Shown: in pieces, positions 44,392-53,764 of the stretch
Layout of the letters: each line of letters opens with the position of its first letter
How positions within the stretch are numbered: position 1 is the first letter of the stretch
The notes under the pieces: model-generated
What the model was told of the DNA's origin: nothing
What the model saw: the letters and a program-made list of their open reading frames with translations, nothing else
Databases searched by the model: none
Made by a program: the position numbers and the translations under genes
Source of the DNA: Gordonia bronchialis DSM 43247
GTDB taxonomy: Bacteria > Actinomycetota > Actinomycetes > Mycobacteriales > Mycobacteriaceae
Length of the DNA: 64,000 nt
NCBI RefSeq assembly: GCF_000024785.1
Contig: NC_013441.1
Location: forward strand, 4,898,001-4,962,000
Direction of reading: 5' to 3'

Positions 44392-45516
44392 TCAGGGCGC
44401 CAGGAGCTCTCGCCGCCGGGCCACCGTCATCGCGGCGACCAGGCCCCACGCGGCGACGAGTGCCACGAAGAGCACCACCGATGCCGCCTCGACCCCGCGC
44501 GCATCGAGGCCCTTGCCGAGCGCGGCGAGGCCGGTGACGCAGGTGCCCACCGGGAACGTGAAGCTCCACCAGGTGAGCGCGAACGGCATCCGCCGACGGA
44601 CGGCACGCACCGTGACCGCCACGGCCAGCGCGAACATCGCGGTCCCGAAGCCGGCCATCACCATGCCGTATCCGATGCCGAAGACCCGCAACCCCAGCGC
44701 GATACCGGCTTGGTCGCCGTCGAACACCCCTGCCGCGGCGCCACCGAGGAGGTTGGCGGCGGTGATGGACTGGCCGATCAGGCCCAGGGTGATCCAGAAG
44801 GTCGGGGCGGCGGCACCGGCCGGCGGACCGTCGTGCACGGCGCGGGCGTACACGAGGGTCATGGTGATCATGCCGAGGATCAGGCCGAGTCCGAAAAGTC
44901 CGTAGCACGCGCACAACATCGTCAGCCGCACCTGTCCCGTCGGCAGGTGGCCGATCAGTAGCGCTCCGGTGGTCGCCGACACCATCGGCGGCACCACTGA
45001 CATCAGCCAGCACGGCATCGCGACACCCCGATCGCCGGCCGGGCGCGTCATCATCGAGTACGGCAGCCACACGCTGGTGGCGACGCCGATCGTGGTGCCT
45101 GCGCACCAGAGCAGCCCGTCGGTCCAGACGGCCGGATACTCGCCGATGACGTCGCCGCCCACCAGCAGGGTCGCGGCGCCGACCGTCAGCAGAGCCATTG
45201 CCGGCGCACCGTAGAAGTGGCCCATGACCGGATGCCGCGCATAGGCGCGGGCGTGGTCGGTGTGCTGGAACCAGTGACCGGCGAAGGCGATTGTCAGCAC
45301 CAGCAGCATGAGCACGGCCACCACCCACACCGCGATGGCGAACGGGCGCAGGACAGCGGCCCCCACGGGAAGGGTGGTCGCCGCGGTCGCGACGATGCCG
45401 GTTCCCATCACCGCGCCGAACCAGTTGGGCGTGATGTGCGCAATAGACTGGGCCCCAACGTTTTCCGGGGTTTGCCGCGTGCTGCCACGCGGTGGTGTGT
45501 CGACGAGCACTGTCAT
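44392..45516 (-). CDS. TDT-family (TehA/SLAC1-like) transporter, 374 aa
   Basis: The protein has ten hydrophobic helices with family features: ITPNWFGAVMGTGIVATAA at the start, FAGHWFQHTDHARAYARHPVMGHFYGAPAM, MMTRPAGDRGVAMPCWLMSVVPPMVSATTGAL and FALTWWSFTFPVGTCVTGLAAL near the end. The family includes malate carriers, the tellurite protein TehA and anion channels. The ATG at 45516 starts a full-length protein; a longer frame is rejected. It is divergent from the flavoprotein gene at 45683. The substrate (a C4-dicarboxylate, sulfite or another anion) is not known. Confidence 0.88.
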   Translation of the reverse strand: MTVLVDTPPRGSTRQTPENVGAQSIAHITPNWFGAVMGTGIVATAATTLPVGAAVLRPFAIAVWVVAVLMLLVLTIAFAGHWFQHTDHARAYARHPVMGHFYGAPAMALLTVGAATLLVGGDVIGEYPAVWTDGLLWCAGTTIGVATSVWLPYSMMTRPAGDRGVAMPCWLMSVVPPMVSATTGALLIGHLPTGQVRLTMLCACYGLFGLGLILGMITMTLVYARAVHDGPPAGAAAPTFWITLGLIGQSITAANLLGGAAAGVFDGDQAGIALGLRVFGIGYGMVMAGFGTAMFALAVAVTVRAVRRRMPFALTWWSFTFPVGTCVTGLAALGKGLDARGVEAASVVLFVALVAAWGLVAAMTVARRRELLAP

Positions 45517-45682
45517 AGACCGACCATGCCCCGACCCGCGGCCGAGCGGAAGCCGTCCAGATGTTGTGGGGTCACAAACCCAGTTTGTGGCCGGCCGATC
45601 CGCGGTCCCCCGGCATCGCGCACGCGTAGAGTGGGCCACGAGCAGACCAGAGCACATGCACAGCGACTGCCAGGGAGGCACC

Positions 45683-46912
45683 ATGCCAACCATCGCCATC
45701 ATCGGTGGCGGGCTCGCCGGCGCCAAGGCCGCGCAAGCCCTGCGAGAACAAGACTTCGACGGTGACGTCGTACTCTTCGGCGCCGAAGATCACCTGCCCT
45801 ACGAGCGTCCCCCGTTGTCCAAGGACTACCTGGCCGGTTCGAAGTCGTTGAGCGAGTTCACCGTTCATGACGGCGACTGGTATCGGGACCAGCGCGTCGA
45901 CCTCCGGCCGGGCACCGCCATCGAGAAGATCGACGCGGCCGGGCACAGCGTGTCACTGCCCGACGGAAGCTCGTTGTCGTACGAAAAGCTCATCCTGGCA
46001 ACGGGTTCGAGGTCACGCCATCTGGATCTGCCGGGAGCCGACGCCGGCGGGGTCCATCATCTCCGCACCTACGACGACGCAGTCGCGCTGAGCGAGGCCA
46101 TCTCCGACGGTGTGCGCATCGCCATCGTCGGCGGCGGCTGGATCGGGCTGGAGGTGGCCGCGAGCGCCCGCGAACGAGGCGCCGAGGTGGCCGTCGTGGA
46201 AGCGGCCGAGCAACCGCTGATCGGTGCGCTCGGCGCCGAGGTCGGTGCGGTGTTCGCCGATCTGCATCGCGCTCACGGCGTCGACCTGCACACCGGTGTC
46301 GGCGTGCAGGAGATCGTCGTCGACGACGGACGCGCCCGAGGGCTGCGTCTGGACAACGGGCAGAGGATCGACGCCGACCTCGTGCTGGTCGCCGCGGGCG
46401 CTATCCCCAATCTGGAGGTCGCCGAGTCGGCCGGCCTGGACATCGGCGACGGCGGCGTGCTGGTCACGTCGGGGTTGCGCAGCAGCGATCCCGACATCTA
46501 CGCCGTCGGCGACATCGCCAATGCCGAACACCCGGTCCTGGGACGTCGGGTGCGCACGGAGCATTGGGCCAACGCCCTCAACCAGCCCGCGATCGCGGTG
46601 ACCAACGCGCTGGGTGGCAACGCCGAATACACCAACCTGCCCTACTTCTTCACCGATCAGTACGACCTGGGCATGGAGTACGCGGGGCTCGCCTCCGGCA
46701 ACGACCACGTGGTGTTCCGCGGCGACGTCGAGGGCCGGGAGTTCGTGGTGTTCTGGCTCGACGACGACGATCACATCCGGGCCGGCATGCAGGTCAACAT
46801 ATGGGATCAGCTCGACACCATCAAGGAACTCATCGCCTCGGGCAACCGCGTGGACACCGCAAAGCTGGCCGATCCGGACGTCGGGTTGGGCGAAGTCACG
46901 GTCCACTCGTGA
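45683..46912 (+). CDS. Ferredoxin/rubredoxin-reductase-like FAD oxidoreductase, 409 aa
   Basis: This is a pyridine-nucleotide-disulfide-fold reductase. FAD motif IAIIGGGLAGAKAAQAL, then PYERPPLSKDYLAG (typical of ferredoxin reductases of oxygenases), NAD motif IAIVGGGWIGLEVAASA, and DPDIYAVGDIANAEHPV with RTEHWANALNQPAIA. The C-terminal reductase domain is present. These enzymes pass electrons from NAD(P)H to a small iron-sulfur protein for a P450 or oxygenase; neither partner is encoded next to it. RBS AGGGAGG precedes the ATG at 45683. A hairpin terminator follows. Confidence 0.92.
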   Translation: MPTIAIIGGGLAGAKAAQALREQDFDGDVVLFGAEDHLPYERPPLSKDYLAGSKSLSEFTVHDGDWYRDQRVDLRPGTAIEKIDAAGHSVSLPDGSSLSYEKLILATGSRSRHLDLPGADAGGVHHLRTYDDAVALSEAISDGVRIAIVGGGWIGLEVAASARERGAEVAVVEAAEQPLIGALGAEVGAVFADLHRAHGVDLHTGVGVQEIVVDDGRARGLRLDNGQRIDADLVLVAAGAIPNLEVAESAGLDIGDGGVLVTSGLRSSDPDIYAVGDIANAEHPVLGRRVRTEHWANALNQPAIAVTNALGGNAEYTNLPYFFTDQYDLGMEYAGLASGNDHVVFRGDVEGREFVVFWLDDDDHIRAGMQVNIWDQLDTIKELIASGNRVDTAKLADPDVGLGEVTVHS

Positions 46913-46916
46913 GCTG

Positions 46917-46946
46917 GTGCCGCCCGAGCGATCGTTCGGGCGGCAC
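46917..46946 (+). terminator. Rho-independent-like hairpin after the reductase gene
   Basis: GTGCCGCCCGA (46917-46927) and TCGGGCGGCAC (46936-46946) form a perfect 11-bp stem with an eight-base loop, five bases after the stop at 46912. No long T-run follows (TGTTAC). Confidence 0.7.
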
Positions 46947-46990
46947 TGTTACGCTCGATTCCTCATCCGAGCACGGGGATCAGGGGAATC

Positions 46991-47841
46991 ATGTCAGCGG
47001 ACCAGAGGTCTCAGTACCTGCAGGGCAAGGTCATCATCGTCACCGGGGCCGGCGGCGGCTTCGGCAAGCTGATCGCCGAGAAGTGTCCCGCCGGCGGCGC
47101 GCACGTCTGGGCGTCGACATCAACGCCGACGGTGTCGCCGAAACCGCCGAAGGCATTCTCGCCAAGGGCGATTCGGCCATTCATCAGGTCGCCGACGTCA
47201 CCGACATGGCGCAGATGAAGGCCGCCGCGGCGTTGGCCGTGGAGCGCTTCGGCGCCATCGACGTCGTCGTCAACAATGCGGGCGTGATGCCGCTGGCCTA
47301 CTTCGCCGACCACGAGCGGGCATGGGAGAAGTGGCACAAGGCGATCGACATCAACATCAAGGGTGTCGTCAACGGCATCTCTGCGGTGTACGACCAGATG
47401 ATCGCGCAGGGACGCGGGCAGGTGGTCAACATCTCGTCGATCTACGGCAACGGCGGCTTCGAGGGTTCCGGCGTCTACTCGGCCACCAAGGCGGCGGTGA
47501 CCACCCTCTCGGACTCGCTGCGCATCGAGGCCAAGGGCCGGATCAAAGTGACCACAGTGAAACCGACCGGCGTCGCGGGCACCAATCTCGCGAGTTGGAT
47601 CGTCAACGACCGCGCCATCATGGGCATCGTCGGCCAGCGAACGGGTTCCTACCGGGAGCACGTCGCCGACCTGGTGAAGGGGACGATGCCGGCCGAACTG
47701 ACCGACGTCGACTCGGTCAAGTACTGGCTGATCACCCCCGACGACCTGGCGAACGCCGTCGTCCACGTGATCGATCAGCCGTGGGGTATCAGCTTGTCCG
47801 ACGTCACCGTGCGCGCCAGCGGCGAGGACTACCTGTACTGA
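46991..47841 (+). pseudogene. SDR-family oxidoreductase with a one-base frameshift
   Basis: The N-terminus from ATG 46991 shows SQYLQGKVIIVTGAGGGFGKLIAEKC with the TGxxxGxG cofactor loop. After GGAHVW the frame changes: VDINADGVAETAEGI continues one base out of register. The rest is a complete SDR core: NNAGVMPLAYF, VNISSIYGN (catalytic Ser), YSATKAAV (Tyr and Lys) and a C-terminal VRASGEDYLY. One extra base near 47108-47112 would restore the reading frame as GAHVVGVDI. So it is one gene with an indel, real or from sequencing. It resembles SDRs of lipid or steroid metabolism. Confidence 0.85.
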
Positions 47842-47853
47842 TCGCCTCCCGCG

Positions 47854-48249
47854 TCAGCGCCGGCCGCCGCGATACTTGCGGTAATACTCGTCGTACACGT
47901 CGGCGTTCTTCTCGCGCTCGAGCTTGTTCACCAGGTCCGGATTGAAGCCGTGCTGGCTCAGCCGGTGGCGCCGGTACACCTTGTTGAGAGCGATCGAGAA
48001 GAAGATGTACGGGATGAGAATCGGGATCGTCATGTTCAGCCGGATGATCAAATCCGCGGGGACGAACAGCATCGGCACGAGGATGATCACGCAGGGTACG
48101 GCCCATCGGGCGACCATTCGTACCGCGGCACCCGGGCCGGCGAGATCGTTGAGCACCCACTCGCGCATCGAGTCGGGCAGTTTGGCGCCGTAGGCGTACT
48201 TGACGTACTGCAGCCCCCGTGGGCCCTTGGGTCGCTCGTCTGCGGTCAT
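47854..48249 (-). CDS. DUF5313 membrane protein, 131 aa
   Basis: The protein opens MTADERPKGPRGLQYVKYAYGAKLPDSMREWVLNDLAGPGAA, the conserved N-terminus of DUF5313 of mycolate actinobacteria. Two membrane helices follow (ARWAVPCVIILVPMLFVPADL and TIPILIPYIFFSIAL), then a basic tail YRRHRLSQHGFNPDLVNKLEREKNADVYDEYYRKYRG. The ATG at 48249 gives the family start; the frame is open to 48336 through a small tandem repeat. The function is unknown. It converges on the frameshifted SDR gene. Confidence 0.9.
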   Translation of the reverse strand: MTADERPKGPRGLQYVKYAYGAKLPDSMREWVLNDLAGPGAAVRMVARWAVPCVIILVPMLFVPADLIIRLNMTIPILIPYIFFSIALNKVYRRHRLSQHGFNPDLVNKLEREKNADVYDEYYRKYRGGRR

Positions 48250-48273
48250 CGGCTCATTTCCCGATCGGCGTCC

Positions 48274-48303
48274 GGTCAATTCGTGTCCGGTCAATTCGTG
48301 TCC
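48274..48303. repeat. 15-bp tandem repeat, two copies
   Basis: GGTCAATTCGTGTCC is present twice in a row (48274-48288 and 48289-48303) just upstream of the DUF5313 start. If translated from an upstream start it would read HELTG-HELTG. It may be a replication slip or a protein-binding site. Confidence 0.7.
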
Positions 48304-48393
48304 ACTGCCCATCGTAGTGACCTGCACCGTTCTCACCTCACACCCGTCGGGGCACCTCGTCTCCTAATTGATCGTACACGATTGAATTGCGGG

Positions 48394-49279
48394 CTAGCGC
48401 TGGGTCCCGCGGTACTTGTCCAGGTACTGCTGCATCGTCGTGCGCTGGTAGCGCGACACCTCGGCGGCGTTCTCGTCCTCCCCGAACACCGACGACACCA
48501 TCACGGTGTCGTCGCGCTCGAAGAAGCCGAGCCGGCCGAGTCCGCCGAAGAACTCGTCCCAGTCCACGTCGCCGTCGCCGATCTTCAGGTGCTGATGGAC
48601 GCGGACCGGATTCCCGGGCGGATTCGTGATGTAGCGCAGGCCGTGTGAACGACGGTGATCCATCGAATCCGCCACGTGCACCAGCCGGAGCCGGTCCCCG
48701 GCCGCGGCCATGATCTCGGACATGTTGCCGCCCATGTGAAAGGTGTGGCACGCGACGTAGACCATCCCGATGTTGGGTGAGTTGACGCCACGGATGATGC
48801 GTATCGCCTCGAGCCCGTCCTCCACGAAATCGTCTGGGTGGGGGTCGATCCGGACGTCGAGTCCCTCACGTTCGATGATCGGCAACAACTCTTCCATCGA
48901 CCGGAAGAAGGCGCGCTCGGACTCCTCGGCCCGCTCCGGACGACCCGAGAACTCGGTGTTGATCACGTTCACCCCGAGGTCGACGGTGATCTCGATGACG
49001 CGTTTCCAGTTGCGCACCGCGGCTTCTCGGGCATCCTCGTCGGGTGCCGACCATCGCAGCACCGGCAACACCGAGGCGACATCGACGCCCGCAGCGGCAC
49101 ACGCCTTCCGGAACCTCCGCACCAGATCGTCGTCGGCGCGGGGGTGGTTGTAGAACGGGATGAAGTCGCGGTGCGCGAGTCAATTGCAGGTGGTCGTAAC
49201 CCAATTCGGCCACCATGGCAGGAAGATCGAGCAGATCGTGACTGTGGTGAAAGGGCGTGGGATCAAGGGCGATCTTCAT
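48394..49279 (-). pseudogene. Sugar phosphate isomerase/epimerase (TIM barrel) with a frameshift near the N-terminus
   Basis: The start MKIALDPTPFHHSHDLLDLPAMVAELGYDHLQLT (ATG 49279) is followed, in the neighbouring frame, by AHRDFIPFYNHPRADDDLVRRFRKACAAAGVDV and a complete xylose-isomerase-like barrel. That barrel contains INTEFSGRPERAEESE, GLDVRIDPHPDDFVEDG, ACHTFHMGG and LRLVHVADSMDH. The frame changes around 49180-49190. The start overlaps the stop of the binding-protein gene, so they form an operon. It is probably an isomerase/epimerase of inositol or rare-sugar catabolism. Whether the indel is real must be checked. Confidence 0.85.
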
Positions 49280-50286
49280 CAGCGTGTTCCGTTCTTCGCG
49301 TACTCGGAGATGGCGTCGATGTTGCTCTTGTCGATGAAGGCCGGCCCGGTGAGCGTGGGCATGCCGCCGCCGATCACGTTGCGGTTGTTGAGATACAGCC
49401 ATAGCTGGTCGACCGCGAGGTAGCCCTGCAGGAACGGCTGCTGATCCACTGCCCATTGCACCTGACCCGACTTGATGGCGTCCACCAGTGCGGCGTTGGT
49501 GTCGAAGGTGGCGTCCTTTGCCTTGCTGCCCGACGAGCCGACGGACTGCACGGCGGTGAGGGCGATCGGCGCGCCGAGTGCGATGACGTGGTCGTTTCCC
49601 GGATCCTGCTGGAGCTTGGCCGCGATGGTCGCCTGTACGCTCGGCATGTCGGTTCCGTTGACGTTCAGATTCTCCACACCCGCACCGCCCATCCCGGATT
49701 TGACTCCGGCGCAGCGTGATTCGAGAGCAACGTTACCCTGATCCTGGATCACGCACAGCACCCGTGACGCACCGTCTTGCTTGAGCCGACGTCCTGCGGC
49801 CTCTCCGGAGATCTGCTCGTCCTGCCCGAAGTAGGCGGTGACACCCAACGCCTTCCAGTTGTCGATGCCGGCGTTGAACGCGACGACCGGGATTCCGGCG
49901 TCGACGGCGCGGCGCACCGCGGGCGCCATGGCTTCGGGCTTGGCCAGAGTCACCGCAATGGCATCGACGTCGCTGTCGATCGCGTTCTGCAGCAGGTTGG
50001 ACTGGTCAGGACCCTGCAGCTCCGACGAGTACCGCAGATCGATGTTGTCCTTGGCGGCTGCGGTTTCGGCGCCCTTGCGGATCAGGTCCCAGAACGTGTC
50101 CCCAGGGGGTCCGTGAGTGACCATCGCGACGGTGAAGCGCGGCGTGTTCGCCTGCCCGGCCCCCATACCCCCGTCGGAGTCGTCGGGTTTGCCGCCGGTG
50201 CTTGAGCATGCGGTGGCCAGTGCGAGCGCGGCGACGGTGGCTGCCGCCGCCAGTACCCGGCGACCCCGAACGGAGGTGGACGTCAT
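49279..50286 (-). CDS. Sugar ABC transporter substrate-binding lipoprotein, 335 aa
   Basis: A lipoprotein signal ends in ALATACSS (lipobox Cys near residue 27). The mature part is a periplasmic-binding-protein type 1 (ribose/inositol/xylose group): FTVAMVTHGPPGDTFWDLIRKGAETAAAKDNI, SDVDAIAVTLAKPEAMAPAVRRAVDAGIPVVAFNAGID, and QWAVDQQPFLQGYLAVDQLWLY. No permease or ATPase gene is present in this operon, which is unusual, so the partner genes must lie elsewhere. The start of the downstream isomerase overlaps its stop. LacI at 52692 is the likely controller. Confidence 0.9.
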   Translation of the reverse strand: MTSTSVRGRRVLAAAATVAALALATACSSTGGKPDDSDGGMGAGQANTPRFTVAMVTHGPPGDTFWDLIRKGAETAAAKDNIDLRYSSELQGPDQSNLLQNAIDSDVDAIAVTLAKPEAMAPAVRRAVDAGIPVVAFNAGIDNWKALGVTAYFGQDEQISGEAAGRRLKQDGASRVLCVIQDQGNVALESRCAGVKSGMGGAGVENLNVNGTDMPSVQATIAAKLQQDPGNDHVIALGAPIALTAVQSVGSSGSKAKDATFDTNAALVDAIKSGQVQWAVDQQPFLQGYLAVDQLWLYLNNRNVIGGGMPTLTGPAFIDKSNIDAISEYAKNGTR

Positions 50287-50319
50287 GTGATTCTCTCTTC
50301 TACGCAGATGTTTCGACGG

Positions 50320-51318
50320 TCAACCGACCAGTGCCGAGTTTGCGGCCTTGAGGGTCTCGGCGGCCTTCTGCAGACCCTCGATCTGTCCGAGTTCGACGTC
50401 CTCGTGCTCGATGTTGACGGCCATGTTCGGATCGACCTGCTCCAACGCGCGCAGGAAGCGGGCCCAGAAATCGACGTCGTGACCGCGGCCGACGGCCACG
50501 AAGTCCCATGCCGAATCCTCCGGCCACTTGTTCACGACGTGCTTGCCCCCGAGGCTTGTCGGGTTCTCCGACAACGGGATACGAGTGAATCGATCGTCGA
50601 GCACACCGTAGATCTTGCAGTTCTCGTTGATCCGGGTGTCCTTGGCGGCGGCATGGAAGACCAGCGGGCCGAGCCACTCGACGGCCGCCACCGGGTCGAT
50701 GCCCTGCCAGAACAGGTGCGACGGATCCATCTCGGCACCCACATTGGTGGCACCGGTCTTCTCCACGAGACGCTTCATCGTCGGCGGATTGAAGACCAGG
50801 TTCTGCGGGTGCATCTCGATGGCGACCTTGACTCCGTTCTCCTTTGCCAGCGCGTCGATCTCGGTCCAGAACGGAACCGCGACCTCGTCCCACTGGTAGT
50901 CAAGGGAGTCGAGATAGCCTGAGTCCCAGGTGTTCACGTGCCAAGCCGGCCACTGGCCACCCGGATGCGCCTGCGGCAGACCGGACATCGTGACCACACG
51001 ATCGACACCGAGCAATCCGGCGACGCGGATCGCGTTGCGCAGGTCGTCGGCGTCCTCCGGCCCCACTTCGGCGTCCGGGTGCAGGGGGTTGCCGTTGCAG
51101 TTGAGGCCCGCGATCTCGACGCCGGTGCCCTCGAAGGTGGCCAGGTAGTCCTTGGCCGAGACGTCGCCGGAGAGGAGTTCGGCCACCGGCAGGTGCGGGG
51201 TACCGAGGAACCCGCCGGCGTTGATCTCGGCCCCGGTCAGGCCGAGGGAACCGATCACCTCGAGCGCCTCGGGCAGTGAGCGGTCGTGCAGGATGGCGGT
51301 GTAGACACCGAGCTTCAT
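50320..51318 (-). CDS. Sugar phosphate isomerase/epimerase, 332 aa
   Basis: This is a xylose-isomerase-like TIM barrel: MKLGVYTAILHDRSLPEALEVIGSLGLTGAEINAGGFLG, LNCNGNPLHP, VKVAIEMHPQNLVFNPPTM and VGAEMDPSHLFWQGIDPVAAVEWLG. Metal ligands appear in EMHPQ, EMDPSH and the C-terminal NIEHEDVELGQIEGL. The protein resembles enzymes encoded in inositol or related polyol clusters. It lies 33 bases upstream of the binding-protein gene and 42 bases downstream of the Gfo/Idh/MocA gene, so all are probably one operon under LacI. Confidence 0.9.
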   Translation of the reverse strand: MKLGVYTAILHDRSLPEALEVIGSLGLTGAEINAGGFLGTPHLPVAELLSGDVSAKDYLATFEGTGVEIAGLNCNGNPLHPDAEVGPEDADDLRNAIRVAGLLGVDRVVTMSGLPQAHPGGQWPAWHVNTWDSGYLDSLDYQWDEVAVPFWTEIDALAKENGVKVAIEMHPQNLVFNPPTMKRLVEKTGATNVGAEMDPSHLFWQGIDPVAAVEWLGPLVFHAAAKDTRINENCKIYGVLDDRFTRIPLSENPTSLGGKHVVNKWPEDSAWDFVAVGRGHDVDFWARFLRALEQVDPNMAVNIEHEDVELGQIEGLQKAAETLKAANSALVG

Positions 51319-51360
51319 GAGAATGTCCTTATTGTGTAGAGGTTTTCAGGGACCGATGAT

Positions 51361-52590
51361 TCAGAGGACCTTGACGGTGGCACCGCCACCGGCAGCGGAT
51401 TCAGCGATCGCGGCGACCACACGCATGCTGTGCAGTCCGGTGTCGAAGCCGGGGAGCGGGCCGAGCACGTCGATGCCCGCGATCTGGTCGAGGAAGGCGC
51501 GCGCCTGATAGGCGAACAGCTCGGCCTTGCCGTGGCCGACGCCGCCGGCGTCCATCGGCAGTCCGCCGCGGATGTAGGGATGGTCGGGCCCGATGGTGAT
51601 CCGCCGGGGACCGTTGAGGTCGGCCCGGACGTCATCGGTGGCCAGCTGGAACTCGGCGATGCGGGCGAGTTCCCACGACGCCGACCCGCCGGTGCCGAAC
51701 AACTCGAACCCGAGTCCGTCCGGCAGGCTGTGCGCGACGCGTGACGCGGAGAAAGTGGCCGCGGCACCGCCGGCGAAGGTGGCGGTGAAGGTCGCGATGT
51801 CCTCGTTCTCCACAGGCGCCTTCTGGTCGCTGACCGCGCCCTTGGTGTGGCCGTAGGTGGTTCCGATCGGGATGGGGCGTTCGGTGATCACCGTGTGGAA
51901 GCGCGCACCGGAGATCTCGGCGATGGGTCCGCAGACGAACTCGGCGAGGTCGATCAGATGGCTACCGACGTCGGCCAGGGCACCGGTGCCCGGCCCGCCC
52001 TGATAGCGCCAGGTGATCGGCGAGGTCGGGTCCAGCGCGTAGTCACACCAGTAGTGCCCGTTGAAATGGACCAGGTCGCCCACGCTGCCCGCGGCGAGTT
52101 CCCGTCGGATCTGCTCGACGGCAGGAGCCCGGCGGTAGGTGTACCCGACCGCAGCCACCTGGTCGGCAGCGCAGGCGGCCTCCAGCATTGCCTCGGCGTC
52201 GGCGAGAGACCCGGCGAGCGGCTTCTCGCACAGCACATGTTTGCCGGCGGCGAGCAGTCCCTCGACCATCTCGCGGTGCAGATGGTTGGCCACCACGACA
52301 CTCACGGCATCGATGTCGTCGGCCTCGGCGATCGCCCGCCAGTCGTATTCGGCGCGCTCATAGCCGTAGCGGCGGACGTTGTCGTCGGCGACGGCGGGAT
52401 TGGCGTCGGCGATGGCGACGAGCCGGACATCGGGGTGCTCAAGACCGAACAACGTTCCGGCGGTGCGATATCCGGCCGCATGCGCGCGGCCGGCCATCCC
52501 GCCACCGATCACGGCGACACCGATCGAGTCGCGCTTGGCGGTTTCAGTGGTCACTTCACTCTCGCTCTCTTGGTTTCCGTCCGCTGCCAC
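51361..52590 (-). CDS. Gfo/Idh/MocA-family oxidoreductase, 409 aa
   Basis: This is an NAD(P)-dependent sugar or polyol dehydrogenase. The Rossmann motif is VAVIGGGMAGRAHAAGY, with the conserved EKP in LAAGKHVLCEKPLAGSLADAEAM and the C-terminal domain of family type, with GALADVGSHLIDLAEFVCG and GFDTGLHSMRVVAAIAESA. The start is GTG at 52590; an in-frame GTG at 52554 also fits. It is the first gene of the leftward operon with the two isomerases and the binding protein. The operator lies between it and lacI. Confidence 0.9.
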   Translation of the reverse strand: MAADGNQESESEVTTETAKRDSIGVAVIGGGMAGRAHAAGYRTAGTLFGLEHPDVRLVAIADANPAVADDNVRRYGYERAEYDWRAIAEADDIDAVSVVVANHLHREMVEGLLAAGKHVLCEKPLAGSLADAEAMLEAACAADQVAAVGYTYRRAPAVEQIRRELAAGSVGDLVHFNGHYWCDYALDPTSPITWRYQGGPGTGALADVGSHLIDLAEFVCGPIAEISGARFHTVITERPIPIGTTYGHTKGAVSDQKAPVENEDIATFTATFAGGAAATFSASRVAHSLPDGLGFELFGTGGSASWELARIAEFQLATDDVRADLNGPRRITIGPDHPYIRGGLPMDAGGVGHGKAELFAYQARAFLDQIAGIDVLGPLPGFDTGLHSMRVVAAIAESAAGGGATVKVL

Positions 52591-52609
52591 GGGGTTGCTA
52601 GCCCGGTCT

Positions 52610-52625
52610 ACTAAACCGGTCTAGT
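52610..52625. promoter_or_regulatory. LacI-type operator between divergent genes
   Basis: ACTAAACCGGTCTAGT matches its own reverse complement at 14 of 16 positions and has the central CCGG of many LacI sites. A partial repeat CCGGTCTA lies at 52603-52610. It is between the Gfo/Idh/MocA gene (start 52590) and lacI (start 52692). Confidence 0.6.
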
Positions 52626-52691
52626 TGTGTACGATGTGATGACTATGAGGCAGCCCACACGGCGCTGTCAACCCCCAACCGAAGGAGACCA

Positions 52692-53690
52692 GTGACCAAG
52701 GCTGCACGTCGCCCGACGATGCAAGACGTCGCGGACCGGGTCGGAGTGTCCAAGGCGACCGTGTCCCTGGTCTTCCGCAAGGCCCCCGGCGTCGGCGAGG
52801 AGACCCGACGGCAGGTCGAACAGGCCGCCGACGAGCTCGGCTATCGGATGAACCGCACCGCCGCACTCATGACCGCCCGCCGGTCACACCTGATCGGGGT
52901 GGTGGTCCAGATCAGCAACAATTTTCACGCCGAGATAGCCGAATATCTCGTTGCCGCAGCAGATCTCGCCGGGTACGAGATCGTGGTGGGTGCGGTCACG
53001 CCCAGCCACGGCGAATCCCGGGTCGCCGAAACTCTTCTCGACTTTCGTTGTGAAGCAATGCTTCTCGTCGGATCAGAACTGGACTCCCGTACCATCGCGG
53101 CACTCGGCGAGCGTGTCCCCACCGTCGTCATCGGTCGCCGGATATCGTCGCCGTCGGTGGACGTGATCCGTACCAACGACGCCAAGGGGATCGCGCTGGT
53201 CGTGGACCATCTCGTCGGGCTCGGCCACCGCGGGATCACCCATGTGGCCGGTGGCGCGGGCACCATCGCGGCGGATCGGCGCACCGGATTCCTGCGGGCC
53301 ATCCGACGCCACGGACTCGACGGCACTGTCGTGGAGGGTGGCGATTTCACCGAGGAGGCCGGCATCCGCGCCGCGCACGAGATCCGCTCCGGGACGCTAC
53401 CGACCGCCGTGGTGTGTGCCAACGACCGGATCGCGGTCGGCGTCCTCGACACCCTCCGACGAGCAGGTGTCGGGGTGCCCGCCGATGTCTCGGTCACCGG
53501 CTACGACGACAGCACTCTCGCCCGACTGGCCAATGTCGACCTCACCACCGTCAGTCAGCAACCCCGCGCACAAGCCGATCGTGCCATCGCCGACGTCGTC
53601 AGCCGCCTCGACGGTGGCCGCACCGAACGCATGTCCTCCACGCTGGTCCCCGAACTCGTGGTGCGAACCACCACCGGCCCGCCGTCCTGA
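52692..53690 (+). CDS. LacI-family transcriptional regulator, 332 aa
   Basis: The N-terminal HTH is complete (TMQDVADRVGVSKATVSLVFRKAPGVGEETRRQVEQAADELGY), then the hinge and a periplasmic-binding-protein-like ligand domain (HLIGVVVQISNNFHAEIAEYLV; VVIGRRISSPSVDVIRTNDAKG; PTAVVCANDRIAVGVLD; VSVTGYDDSTLARLANVDLTTVSQQP). It is divergent from the sugar operon and close to its operator. It probably responds to the operon's sugar or polyol. Confidence 0.94.
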   Translation: MTKAARRPTMQDVADRVGVSKATVSLVFRKAPGVGEETRRQVEQAADELGYRMNRTAALMTARRSHLIGVVVQISNNFHAEIAEYLVAAADLAGYEIVVGAVTPSHGESRVAETLLDFRCEAMLLVGSELDSRTIAALGERVPTVVIGRRISSPSVDVIRTNDAKGIALVVDHLVGLGHRGITHVAGGAGTIAADRRTGFLRAIRRHGLDGTVVEGGDFTEEAGIRAAHEIRSGTLPTAVVCANDRIAVGVLDTLRRAGVGVPADVSVTGYDDSTLARLANVDLTTVSQQPRAQADRAIADVVSRLDGGRTERMSSTLVPELVVRTTTGPPS

Positions 53691-53764
53691 ACTGCCGCGC
53701 TACCCGATCGCTACCCTGTGGGGCACGCGGCCGGAGTCGGCGGCCGATACGAAGGGACAACAGG

